Shown here: positions 1 to 8,499 of the stretch, piece by piece | Layout of the letters: each line of letters opens with the position of its first letter | Numbering within the stretch: the first letter of the stretch is position 1 | Source of the DNA: Bacilli bacterium | GTDB lineage: Bacteria > Bacillota_I > Bacilli_A > RF39 > UBA660 | Length of the DNA stretch: 64,000 bases | Direction of reading: 5' to 3' | NCBI GenBank assembly: GCA_900772415.1 | Contig: CAAHEC010000058.1 | Location: forward strand, 32,780 to 96,779 | The notes under the pieces: model-generated | Told to the model about the DNA's origin: nothing | The model's database searches: none | What the model saw: only the letters and a program-made list of their open reading frames with translations | Position numbers and translations under genes: made by a program

Positions 1-2
1 GA

Positions 3-1142
3 ATGAAGAAAGACTATTATGAGGTACTTGGTGTTTCTAAATCAGCTTCTGATGCCGAAATTAAAAGCGCGTTTAGAAAGTTAGCTAAGAAATATCATCC
101 AGATGTTTCTAAGGAAAAAGACGCAGCAGAAAAATTCAAGGAAGTACAAGAAGCATACTCAGTATTATCAGATAAAGAAAAAAGAGATAAATATGATAGG
201 TTTGGTCATGCCGCTTTTGATCAAAACGGAGGCTTTAAAGGAGCTAGTGGGTTCTCTGGATTCGAAGACTTTGATGCATCAGATATATTTAAAGATATAT
301 TTGGAGCAGGCTTTGGCTTTGGAGGAGATTCATCATTCTTTGGAGGCGGAAGAACATCAAATGCCACAAGAAAAACAAAGGGTCCAGATATTAACGTAAT
401 ATTTGAGATGGATTTTATAGAGGCAGCGTTTGGAACTTCTACAACGGTTTCATTAAACATTGATGATAAATGTCCAGACTGTGATGGAAAAGGTGGAACT
501 GGCATTAAGACTTGTCCAGATTGTAAAGGAACGGGATATATAAAAGAACAACAAAGAAGTATTTTAGGAGCATTTATTACGCAAAGACCTTGTCCTACTT
601 GCGGTGGGGCAGGAGAAACGTACACAAATAAATGTACAACTTGCCGCGGAACAGGTAAAAAGAAAGTTAAGAAAAACATCATAGTAAACGTTCCAGCAGG
701 AGTTGATACCGGTGACCACTTAAGAGTAGCAGGTAAAGGTCCAGCAGGAGAAAATGGTGGTCCAGCAGGAGACGTTTATATTGAAATAAAAGTAAAAGAA
801 CATCCAATATTTAAAAGAGATGATAATGATTTATTCGTAACTTTGCCACTTACTATTACAGAAGCAGCCTTAGGATGTAAAAAAGAGGTTCCAATCCTTG
901 ATGGTAACGTAATATTAACGGTTCCTCAGGGCAGTCAATCAGGAGAAAGACAAAGGTTAAAGGGAAAAGGACTTAAATCTCCTTCAAGACGTGGTACTGG
1001 AGATTTATACGTTATATTAAAAGTTATAACTCCAACCAAGTTAGATAGAAAACAAAAGAAATTATTAGAAGAATTAGCTCAAACTGATTTAAAAACTTCT
1101 GATTTTTCTACTTTTGATAAATTTGTTAAGAAAAATGGATAG
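3..1142 (+). CDS. dnaJ: Chaperone protein DnaJ
   Basis: Hsp40 co-chaperone that delivers unfolded clients to DnaK and stimulates its ATPase in the cytosol. The 379 residues cover the full family layout: J domain with HPD at about 32-34, a Gly/Phe-rich stretch at about 75-120, four CxxCxGxG-type zinc repeats (CPDCDGKG, CPDCKGTG, CPTCGGAG, CTTCRGTG) at about 156-217, then the C-terminal client-binding domains. The start codon sits at the window edge, so the ribosome binding site and upstream genes (usually hrcA-grpE-dnaK, not visible) cannot be judged. The length is normal and the gene is followed by its own terminator. Identification is secure. Confidence 0.97.
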   Translation: MKKDYYEVLGVSKSASDAEIKSAFRKLAKKYHPDVSKEKDAAEKFKEVQEAYSVLSDKEKRDKYDRFGHAAFDQNGGFKGASGFSGFEDFDASDIFKDIFGAGFGFGGDSSFFGGGRTSNATRKTKGPDINVIFEMDFIEAAFGTSTTVSLNIDDKCPDCDGKGGTGIKTCPDCKGTGYIKEQQRSILGAFITQRPCPTCGGAGETYTNKCTTCRGTGKKKVKKNIIVNVPAGVDTGDHLRVAGKGPAGENGGPAGDVYIEIKVKEHPIFKRDDNDLFVTLPLTITEAALGCKKEVPILDGNVILTVPQGSQSGERQRLKGKGLKSPSRRGTGDLYVILKVITPTKLDRKQKKLLEELAQTDLKTSDFSTFDKFVKKNG

Positions 1143-1164
1143 TAATGTACTATCCATTTTATTT
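1131..1164 (+). terminator. Terminator after dnaJ
   Basis: A 13-bp perfect stem (1132-1144 with 1148-1160) with a 3-nt ATG loop overlaps the dnaJ stop codon and ends in a T-rich run. Confidence 0.8.
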
Positions 1165-1213
1165 GACTTATTTCTAAACAAATGGTATTATACCTTGAAA
1201 AAGGTGATATAGT

Positions 1214-2866
1214 ATGAGTTTAAATGAAAAGTATTTAGATAAAATTGATAAATTTATAAGTAATAATAGCACGAAAAATCCATATTTATTTTTATTTAGT
1301 TTATGTAATAACATAGATATGTTAAAGATAGATAATATAAGCTATTACACAGAATATTTATTAAAAAATAAAAAAGTGAATAGTTTATTAGAAGAACTTA
1401 CGGTTGATTATAAAATAGATGTAACTAATGTTTCAGAACGGTATAAAACAAGTTCTGTTTTATTATTGTTGGAATCGTATTGTAGTAATAATGACATTGA
1501 GTTGATTAATAAAGAAGTAGAAAAACAAATAGATATTCAATTAGATGATTCATTTAAAATGTATTTAAAAGAAATAGGGCAAATTCCATTATTAAATGCT
1601 GCAGAAGAAAAAGAATTATTTGATAGATTAAGATGTGGTGATTTTGCTGTAAAAAATAAAATAATAGAATCTAATTTGAGATTAGTGGTTTCTATTGTTA
1701 AAATGTATATAGGAAAAGGTTTACCGATTAATGATTTAGTTCAAGAAGGTAATTTAGGATTAATGAAAGCCGTGGATAAATATGATATTACTTTAGGCTT
1801 TAAATTTTCAACTTACGCCACATGGTGGATAAGGCAGTCGATAACTCGCGCTATTGCAAATCAAGGAAGAACGATTAGAATACCAGTACACAAAAACGAG
1901 AAATTAAATAAATACAAAAAAAATGTGTCTAATTTAACTTTTGAGTTGGGTAGAATTCCAACAGATTCTGAGGTTCTTGAACGTTTAAATGGTATTAGTA
2001 AAGATGAACTAGAGGAATTAAAATTTTTAGATAATGATATAATATCTCTTGAACTGCCTCTTGGAGAAGAAGATTTTACTCTTAAAGATGTAATAGAAGA
2101 TTGTTCTAACGAAAAAACAGAGGATTATGTTTTAAATAAATTAACTAAAAAAGAATTGATTAGATGTTTGAATGGTCTAGAAGAAAGAGAAAGAGATATT
2201 ATATTGTTAAGATTTGGCTTTTTAGGTGAACCTCAAAAATTAGAACAAATTGGTGCAAAATACAAAATAACAAGAGAAAGAGTAAGGCAAATTGAATCCA
2301 GGGCTTTAAGAAAGTTAAAAATTGCAAACGAAAAATCATCAACAATAAATAAACAAAATTTATTTAATGTAGATCACAAATTATTAATTGAATTCCAAAA
2401 TTGCAATAATTTAAAAAAATTTGAAAAAAACTCTGATATTGTAAAATTTAGCAATGGAAGTTCTATGAGCTTTTGGTTTTATAAAAATGTATTGCCCTCT
2501 ATAAATAGTTATTCATTTTTAAGTACTATTAATAAGCAATATGTAAAATATTTAGCAATAAAAGATAAAGAAGAAAATAAAATTTTAATTGATGATGAAG
2601 TAAAATTAAATGATGACTTTTATAGGCAGTTTAAAACCTCAAAGAATATTGTTAATAAAATTATAAACTCTAACTTTTGCAGTAAAGAAATTGAACTTAT
2701 AATAAAGTTGAACTCTAATGATAATATATATAATGTGCAGGCTGATGAGTGCGTCACATATGAATATTTGGTATCAAGAATTAAATTTTTTGTAGATAAT
2801 TATTTTAGATTAAAATATACTGATTTTGAAAATAGAAATACCAAACAAAAGAAAATGATAAAATAA
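1214..2866 (+). CDS. Sigma-70 family RNA polymerase sigma factor with C-terminal extension
   Basis: Directs RNA polymerase to promoters. Regions 1.2-2 (about 110-235) include the core-binding DLVQEGNLGLMKAVDKYD near residue 174 and the -10 recognition helix WWIRQSITRAIANQGRTIR. Region 3 follows, and region 4 carries the HTH ITRERVRQIESRALRKLK at about 350-370. These match primary (RpoD-like) sigma factors closely. Oddities are an unrecognised ~110-residue N-terminus and about 175 extra residues after region 4, where RpoD normally ends within some 15 residues. It is not next to dnaG, the usual rpoD neighbour. It could be the housekeeping sigma of this lineage or an alternative group 2-like sigma; the sequence alone does not decide. 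The start is preceded by AAGGTGAT. Confidence 0.9.
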   Translation: MSLNEKYLDKIDKFISNNSTKNPYLFLFSLCNNIDMLKIDNISYYTEYLLKNKKVNSLLEELTVDYKIDVTNVSERYKTSSVLLLLESYCSNNDIELINKEVEKQIDIQLDDSFKMYLKEIGQIPLLNAAEEKELFDRLRCGDFAVKNKIIESNLRLVVSIVKMYIGKGLPINDLVQEGNLGLMKAVDKYDITLGFKFSTYATWWIRQSITRAIANQGRTIRIPVHKNEKLNKYKKNVSNLTFELGRIPTDSEVLERLNGISKDELEELKFLDNDIISLELPLGEEDFTLKDVIEDCSNEKTEDYVLNKLTKKELIRCLNGLEERERDIILLRFGFLGEPQKLEQIGAKYKITRERVRQIESRALRKLKIANEKSSTINKQNLFNVDHKLLIEFQNCNNLKKFEKNSDIVKFSNGSSMSFWFYKNVLPSINSYSFLSTINKQYVKYLAIKDKEENKILIDDEVKLNDDFYRQFKTSKNIVNKIINSNFCSKEIELIIKLNSNDNIYNVQADECVTYEYLVSRIKFFVDNYFRLKYTDFENRNTKQKKMIK

Positions 2867-2893
2867 AAAGATAATTGAAGTTATCTTTTTTTA
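2865..2893 (+). terminator. Terminator after the sigma factor gene
   Basis: A 10-bp stem (2865-2874 with 2881-2890), loop TTGAAG, followed by a T-run. Confidence 0.8.
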
Positions 2894-2943
2894 TTTGTGA
2901 AAAAAAATGGTATAATAATAAATATAAAAGTAGGTGAAAAATC

Positions 2944-5253
2944 ATGAAACAAATTGTTGGATTAACATCAAGTGAGGTAGAAAAAAGAAAAAATAAAGGT
3001 CTTATTAATTATGACACAACAACTCCTAGTAAGAGTATAAAGCAAATAATATTTGAAAATGCTTTTACATTATTTAATTTTATTAATATCATATTAGCAG
3101 TTTTGATTATTTTAGTTGGTTCATATAGAAACTTACTTTTTTTAGGTGTTGTATTATGTAACACTTTAATAAGTTCAATTCAAGAAATAAGAGCTAAAAA
3201 AACAGTTGACAAACTATCCATTATTGCATCAAGTAAAGCAAAAGTAATAAGAGATGGTATAAAAAAAGAAATACATATTAATGAAGTTGTTATAGATGAT
3301 GTTATTATGTATGAGCTAGGAAATCAAATTATAGCGGATTCAAGAATCATAGAGGGAAGTTGTGAAGTTAATGAATCGTTTATAACGGGAGAGGCAAAAA
3401 CTATATATAAAAAAGAAGGTGATGTACTTTTATCTGGGAGCTTTATAGTAAGTGGAATGGTGTACTCAAAAGTCATTCATGTCGGGATAGATAATTATAC
3501 GTCTGTTATTTCTCATGACGCTAAGATAATGAATAAAGAAATAAATTCCCAAATAATGAAATCTTTAAATAAAATAGTAAAATATATTTCTGTAGCCTTA
3601 ATTCCTATAGGAATATTACTTTTGTTAAAACAATTCTCTCTTCCTTCAAATTCTACTCAAAACGCGGTTGTTTCCGTAGTTGCTGCTTTAATAGGAATGA
3701 TTCCAGAAGGTCTTATATTACTTGTATCAACGGTTCTTGCTATTAGTGTTTTGAAACTCTCTAAATATAATGTTTTGGTTCAAGATCTATATTCTATAGA
3801 AACACTTGCTAGAGTAGATACTTTGTGTTTAGATAAAACAGGTACGATAACTGAAGGAAAAATGCATGTTTATGATGTTGTTTTAGCAGGTAATCATAAA
3901 ATGGACGAGATAGATTCTGCAATGGAAGCTATATCTACCAATTTAAATGATAATAACCCTACGTTTATTGCTATAAATGAAAAATATGGAAATAATTCAC
4001 CTTTAAAAGCTATTAAAACCATTCCTTTTTCTTCAGAAAAAAAATGTTCTTCAGTTATTTTTGATGATTACAGTATAACTATTGGAGCTCCTGAGTTTAT
4101 TTTGCAAGAAAATGAAAATAAATACAAAGATCAAATTAATGAATTATCAAAGGAAAATAGAGTTTTAGCACTTATAAAAACTGTAAATAAAAAAATAGAT
4201 GTTTTAGGTTTCATTTTAATAAGAGATAAAATAAAAGCTGATGCTCAAAGTACATTAGATTTTTTTATGAATAACGATGTTGAATTAAAAATCATATCTG
4301 GGGATAATCCCAATACTGTGGCATCGGTTGCAAAATCCGTTGGTATAAAAATCAAGGGCGTATATGATACAAGAAATATCAGTGAAACAACTGATATTAA
4401 TAGTGTTGTTGAGGAAAATAATATATTTGGTCGTGTAAAACCAGAAGAAAAAAGGCTTTTAATTAGAGCCTTAAAAAGTAATGGACATGTTGTTGCAATG
4501 ACAGGTGATGGCGTAAACGATGTTTTAGCTTTAAAGGAATCGGACTGTGGAATTGCAATGAATTCCTTATCTGATGCTGCAAGAAATGTTTCAGAATTGG
4601 TATTATTAGATTCAAACTTTGAAGCAATGCCTAAAATTGTAAAAGAAGGAAGACAAGCTATAAATAATATTGAAAGATCAGCAACACTATTTTTATCTAA
4701 GACAATTTATGCTTCTCTTTTAGCAATATTATTCCTATTTGTTAATTATAAGTACCCATTTTGGCCTATACAGATGACTTTAATTAATAGTCTAACAATT
4801 GGTATTCCTGCCTTTATTTTAGCTCTTGAAAAGAATAACGAAAGAGTAAAAGGAAAATTTTTAGTAAACGTAATAAGTAAATCTATACCAAGTGGTATTA
4901 CAACAGTTATAAATATTTTGATATTAGTTTTTTTAGCCAATATATTTAATATTAGTGAAGAACAAATTTCAACTTGTGCAGTTATTATAACTGGTTATAC
5001 AGCAATTCTTTTAATATATAGAATAAGTAAACCTCTTAATTTACTTCGCAAAATTTTGCTATTTTCCTTGATCACCATATTTTCTTTAGCACTTATAACA
5101 CCAATCGGAAGAGAAGTCTTTTATCTCGAAATTTTAAGTCCTAATTCCTTATTGATTCTTTTACCTCTTATGTATTTATCAACTAGATTATTTGTATTTT
5201 TAAGTAGAATTTTAAATATAATAATAAAGAGAAAAGCAAGTTGGTTTATATAA
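2944..5253 (+). CDS. Cation-translocating P-type ATPase (CtpE-like)
   Basis: Membrane ATPase that moves a cation using a phospho-aspartate intermediate. Visible motifs in order: actuator FITGEA at about 148 (TGE), the fourth-helix PEGL motif near 254, the phosphorylation site DKTGTITEG at about 297, SGDNP near 452, and TGDGVND at about 519-525. Several hydrophobic helices lie at both ends. PEGL with no N-terminal metal-binding domain and no CPC motif argues against a heavy-metal pump and fits the CtpE-like calcium/cation group; the ion is inferred. It forms a single-gene unit between two terminator or promoter regions, with GTGAAAAATCATG before the start. Confidence 0.88.
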   Translation: MKQIVGLTSSEVEKRKNKGLINYDTTTPSKSIKQIIFENAFTLFNFINIILAVLIILVGSYRNLLFLGVVLCNTLISSIQEIRAKKTVDKLSIIASSKAKVIRDGIKKEIHINEVVIDDVIMYELGNQIIADSRIIEGSCEVNESFITGEAKTIYKKEGDVLLSGSFIVSGMVYSKVIHVGIDNYTSVISHDAKIMNKEINSQIMKSLNKIVKYISVALIPIGILLLLKQFSLPSNSTQNAVVSVVAALIGMIPEGLILLVSTVLAISVLKLSKYNVLVQDLYSIETLARVDTLCLDKTGTITEGKMHVYDVVLAGNHKMDEIDSAMEAISTNLNDNNPTFIAINEKYGNNSPLKAIKTIPFSSEKKCSSVIFDDYSITIGAPEFILQENENKYKDQINELSKENRVLALIKTVNKKIDVLGFILIRDKIKADAQSTLDFFMNNDVELKIISGDNPNTVASVAKSVGIKIKGVYDTRNISETTDINSVVEENNIFGRVKPEEKRLLIRALKSNGHVVAMTGDGVNDVLALKESDCGIAMNSLSDAARNVSELVLLDSNFEAMPKIVKEGRQAINNIERSATLFLSKTIYASLLAILFLFVNYKYPFWPIQMTLINSLTIGIPAFILALEKNNERVKGKFLVNVISKSIPSGITTVINILILVFLANIFNISEEQISTCAVIITGYTAILLIYRISKPLNLLRKILLFSLITIFSLALITPIGREVFYLEILSPNSLLILLPLMYLSTRLFVFLSRILNIIIKRKASWFI

Positions 5254-5275
5254 TTAAGTAAATGTATTTAATGAT

Positions 5276-5304
5276 TTGAAATAAAATAAATAATGTGTTA
5301 TAAT
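5276..5304 (+). promoter_or_regulatory. SigA-type promoter of the metG T-box leader
   Basis: TTGAAA (5276-5281), 17-bp spacer, TATAAT (5299-5304), placed just before the T-box leader. Confidence 0.8.
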
Positions 5305-5310
5305 TTACTT

Positions 5311-5540
5311 GTTTTAAAGGCAATGAAGGAAAGAAAAAGGTAAAACTATTAATAAGAGAGTGCATAAATGGTGAAAGTGCGTAATAGATAATAACTATAT
5401 AAATGGTTCTGGAGCTTTTTAACTGAATAATTAGGTTAAAGCGGTAGCTACGTTATAGCATAAGAGCATATATATTTATATATGAATTAAGGTGGTACCG
5501 CGGTTATCAAATCGTCCTTTATTAAAGGATGATTTTTTAT
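5311..5540 (+). promoter_or_regulatory. T-box riboswitch (methionine) upstream of metG
   Basis: This leader senses uncharged tRNA and controls transcription into metG. The hallmark T-box GGTGGTACCGCGG lies at 5491-5503, and AGAGAG of stem I at about 5355. A candidate ATG specifier is at 5403-5405. A competing terminator has a 10-bp stem (ATCGTCCTTT with AAAGGATGAT, about 5511-5533) and a T-run. The specifier call is inferred from position and from the downstream gene. Confidence 0.92.
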
Positions 5541-5557
5541 TTTGAAAGGAGATTATT

Positions 5558-7108
5558 ATGGATAAGAAAAAATACTATATTACAACTGCAATAGCATATA
5601 CATCAGGCAAACCTCATATTGGAAATACGTATGAAATTGTTTTAGCGGATGCTATTGCAAGGTACAAAAGACAAAAGGGTTTTGACGTATACTTTCAAAC
5701 TGGAACTGATGAACATGGTGAAAAAATAGAATTAAAGGCTAAGGAAAGAGGTATTAGTCCAAAAGAGTTTGTAGATGAAGTATCTACTGAAATTAAAAGA
5801 ATATGGGATGTTATGAATACATCTTATGATAAATTTGTTAGGACAACTGATCCACATCACGAAAGAATCGTTCAAAAAATATTTGATAAGATGTACGATA
5901 AAGGTGATATTTATAAGGGAGAGTATTCTGGACTTTACTGTACACCTTGTGAATCTTTTTGGACAGAAAGTCAGTTAGTAGATGGTAAATGCCCTGACTG
6001 CGGAAGAGAAGTTGAAGAAAAAAAAGAAGAAGCATACTTTTTTAAATTATCTAAGTATCAAGATAGATTAGTAAAGTATATAGAAGAGCATCCAGAATTC
6101 ATACAGCCTGAGTCAAGAAAAAACGAAATGCTTAATAATTTTATTAAACCAGGTCTTCAGGATTTATGTGTATCTAGAACTTCATTCGATTGGGGAATAC
6201 CAGTTGACATAGATCCTAAACACGTTGTGTACGTTTGGCTTGATGCATTAACAAACTATATAACAAACATTGGATATGATCCAGATGGTTCATCTAGTGA
6301 GTTTAATAAGTGGTGGCCTGCTGATTTACACTTAATTGGTAAAGATATAATAAGATTTCACACGATATACTGGCCTTGCTTTTTATGGAGTTTAGATTTA
6401 GAGCTTCCAAAACAAGTATTTGGACATCCTTGGTTACTTACTAATAACGATAAGATAGGTAAATCAAGAGGAAATGCGATATATGCTGATAACTTAGTAG
6501 ATTTATTCGGAGTAGATGCTGTTAGATATTACGTTTTACATGAAATTCCTTTTGCAAACGATGGTAACTTAACTTACGAACTATTAATAGAAAGAACCAA
6601 TACTGATTTAGCAAATACACTAGGTAATTTAGTTAACAGAACAATATCAATGGCTAACAAATACTTTGATGGACAAGTTACTAATAAAAAAGTATGTGAT
6701 GCGTTAGATAAAGAATTAATAGATATGATAAATGCCTTAGATGGTAAAGTAGAAAAGAGAATGGACAAGTTAGAAATTGGTTTCGCATTAGATGAAATAT
6801 TTGAAGTTTTAAGAAGATTAAATAAATACATTGATGAAACTATGCCTTGGTCTTTAGCTAAAAAAGAAGATAAAAAAGATAGATTAGAAACAGTTTTATA
6901 CAATTTGCTTGAATCTATTAGAGTATGTGCAAACCATCTTACACCTTTCTTAACTAATACTTCAAAAGAAATATTAAAACAATTAAATACTGTTGATACA
7001 TCATTAGAATTTAAAGAAAATAGTTCTTATAATAATATGAAACCAGAAGTGTTATTTCAAAGAATAGATAAAGAAAAGAAACTAAAGGAAATAGAAGAAA
7101 AGAATTAA
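5558..7108 (+). CDS. metG: Methionyl-tRNA synthetase
   Basis: Class I synthetase that charges tRNA-Met, including the initiator. It has the Rossmann-fold HIGH-type motif HIGN at about 21-24, a connective-peptide zinc knuckle with two Cys pairs (CTPC and CPDC, about 127-150), and a KMSKS-type loop that reads KIGKS at about 299-303. At 516 residues it lacks the C-terminal EMAP-II/tRNA-binding domain of the longer bacterial forms. The start follows AAAGGAG at a good distance, and expression is under the T-box just upstream. The non-consensus catalytic loop is unusual, but the rest of the protein looks intact. Confidence 0.96.
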   Translation: MDKKKYYITTAIAYTSGKPHIGNTYEIVLADAIARYKRQKGFDVYFQTGTDEHGEKIELKAKERGISPKEFVDEVSTEIKRIWDVMNTSYDKFVRTTDPHHERIVQKIFDKMYDKGDIYKGEYSGLYCTPCESFWTESQLVDGKCPDCGREVEEKKEEAYFFKLSKYQDRLVKYIEEHPEFIQPESRKNEMLNNFIKPGLQDLCVSRTSFDWGIPVDIDPKHVVYVWLDALTNYITNIGYDPDGSSSEFNKWWPADLHLIGKDIIRFHTIYWPCFLWSLDLELPKQVFGHPWLLTNNDKIGKSRGNAIYADNLVDLFGVDAVRYYVLHEIPFANDGNLTYELLIERTNTDLANTLGNLVNRTISMANKYFDGQVTNKKVCDALDKELIDMINALDGKVEKRMDKLEIGFALDEIFEVLRRLNKYIDETMPWSLAKKEDKKDRLETVLYNLLESIRVCANHLTPFLTNTSKEILKQLNTVDTSLEFKENSSYNNMKPEVLFQRIDKEKKLKEIEEKN

Positions 7109-7150
7109 TAATATATATTACTATTTAATTGCATAAAAAAATATGTTTCA

Positions 7151-7192
7151 AAAGTTAGCTAGTAGTAATTAATTTTACGCTAGCTTTTTTTA
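7151..7192 (+). terminator. Terminator after metG
   Basis: A 9-bp stem (AAAGTTAGC 7151-7159 with GCTAGCTTT 7179-7187, one G-U) followed by a T-run. It separates metG from the retron unit. Confidence 0.7.
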
Positions 7193-7268
7193 TTTATTAT
7201 AATATTTAAATATTTTTATTGAAAGAAAACATTAAAATTAATTTTAATAAATAATAATTGTATATTAA

Positions 7269-7297
7269 TTGTAATATAAAATAAATTAGTATATAAT
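7269..7297 (+). promoter_or_regulatory. Promoter of the retron RNA
   Basis: TTGTAA (7269-7274), 17-bp spacer, TATAAT (7292-7297). The predicted start site, about 7304, falls almost exactly at the 5' end of the a1 repeat of the retron RNA. Confidence 0.7.
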
Positions 7298-7306
7298 AAT
7301 GGTATG

Positions 7307-7466
7307 TGCAGGTAGCGTTTGATTTTACTTGTAAAATCTTTTTAGCGAGTCGCTAAAGTAAGAAATTTTAAATATAGACATTAAACTTATAATGCAGGTG
7401 TACTATCATACGTTTCACGTATTTAAATGTACACCTTGCTAATTAAAGTATGTGTTAGTACCTGCA
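7307..7466 (+). ncRNA. Retron msr-msd noncoding RNA
   Basis: This is the template and primer RNA for msDNA synthesis. The ends are a perfect 8-nt inverted repeat: a1 TGCAGGTA (7307-7314) and a2 TACCTGCA (7459-7466). Directly after a1 comes the AGC context with the expected branching guanosine at 7315. The msr part holds two hairpins: GATTTTA-CTTG-TAAAATC (7321-7338), and a 7-bp stem with a 3-nt loop, TTTAGCG-AGT-CGCTAAA (7341-7357), the short-loop type that retron RTs recognise. The msd part is a long hairpin with stem AGGTGTAC/GTACACCT (7396-7403 with 7429-7436), extended by GC with one bulge, and an inner stem ATACG/CGTAT (7408-7412 with 7418-7422). The RT gene starts 16 nt after a2. Sequence features are direct; msDNA production is inferred. 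Confidence 0.88.
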
Positions 7467-7482
7467 TTAAGGAGATGATAAT

Positions 7483-8433
7483 ATGTGGAAGTATTTAACT
7501 GAATCTAAATATAATGAACTATTATCATCTTTTAATTTGGTTAATACATCTGATATAAAAAAGATTAATAAAATACTTTATGGTATCAGTAATAACATAG
7601 ATTTAAATTATGAAGAGATAATAATTAAAAAGAAAAATAATGGCTTAAGATATTTAAATGAACCTAGTCATATTTTAAAAAGTATCCAAAAAAGAATTTT
7701 AAAAAACGTTTTGGAAGAAAAGATGATATCTAAGAGTGCTTATGCTTATAAAAAGGGATTATCTACCGTTTTAAATGCTAAAAATCACGTAGGGTGTAAA
7801 GTGATTTTAAAATTAGATATAGAAAATTTCTTTGATAATATTAATTTTTACAAGGTATATAATTCTTGCTTTAATGAGAGTTTATATCCAAAAAAACTAG
7901 GTATGCTTTTAACTAATTTATGTGTTTATAATGATAGGCTTCCGCAAGGGTCACCAACTAGTGGTTACATATCTAATATAGTTCTTAGAAACTTTGATTG
8001 TAATATAGATGCATACTGTAAAGATAAAAACATTAATTATACTAGGTATTCTGATGATATGACTTTTTCTGGAGACTTTGATATAAGAAAGTTAATTAAA
8101 TACGTAAATGAATTGTTATATAAGGAAGGATTTAAACTTAATAAATCCAAAATAAAAGTAGTTTTAAATACCACAAGACAGCAGGTAACTGGGATAGTTG
8201 TTAATGAAAAAATAAATTTAAGCAAGAATTATAAAAGAAAAATCAGGCAGGAAGTATATTACGTATTAAAGTATGGGGTAAAAAGTCATATTAAAAAAAG
8301 AAATATTAATTTATCTTGTAATAAATATTTAAGTGTGCTTCTTGGAAAAATAAATTATGTGTTAACCGTAAATCCAAACGATAAAGAATTTATTAATTAT
8401 AAAAATGAAATTAAACGTATAAAGAATAAATAA
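7483..8433 (+). CDS. Retron-type reverse transcriptase
   Basis: Copies the msd part of the adjacent RNA into a branched RNA-DNA molecule. The 316 residues carry the retron signatures: NAKNH at 98-102 (the NAxxH X-region motif), LDIENFF at 111-117 with the first catalytic Asp, LPQGSPTS at 153-160, the active site YSDD at 189-192 (Ser where YADD is usual), and VTG at 235-237 (Y region). There is no maturase, endonuclease or fused effector domain, so it is not a group II intron or DGR enzyme. GGAGATGATAAT precedes the ATG. No effector gene follows; the transcript appears to end at a hairpin over the stop codon. Known retrons act in anti-phage defence, but that role here is inferred. Confidence 0.93.
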   Translation: MWKYLTESKYNELLSSFNLVNTSDIKKINKILYGISNNIDLNYEEIIIKKKNNGLRYLNEPSHILKSIQKRILKNVLEEKMISKSAYAYKKGLSTVLNAKNHVGCKVILKLDIENFFDNINFYKVYNSCFNESLYPKKLGMLLTNLCVYNDRLPQGSPTSGYISNIVLRNFDCNIDAYCKDKNINYTRYSDDMTFSGDFDIRKLIKYVNELLYKEGFKLNKSKIKVVLNTTRQQVTGIVVNEKINLSKNYKRKIRQEVYYVLKYGVKSHIKKRNINLSCNKYLSVLLGKINYVLTVNPNDKEFINYKNEIKRIKNK

Positions 8434-8448
8434 TTTTATTCTTTTTTT
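8421..8448 (+). terminator. Terminator of the retron unit
   Basis: AAAGAATAAA (8421-8430) and TTTATTCTTT (8435-8444) form a 10-bp stem over the RT stop codon, followed by T residues. The stem is AT-rich, so termination may be partial. Confidence 0.6.
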
Positions 8449-8499
8449 GTTGCATATTTTTTTATTTTACATAAATAACTATAGAGGTGATTAGTTTTA

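Noticed and set aside
221..682. A 153-residue minus-strand frame inside dnaJ.
   Set aside because: Antisense shadow caused by the Gly/Phe and Cys repeats.
7483..8433. Group II intron or DGR reverse transcriptase.
   Set aside because: No maturase or endonuclease domain, no intron RNA domains, no template repeat; NAxxH, VTG and the msr-msd RNA point to a retron.
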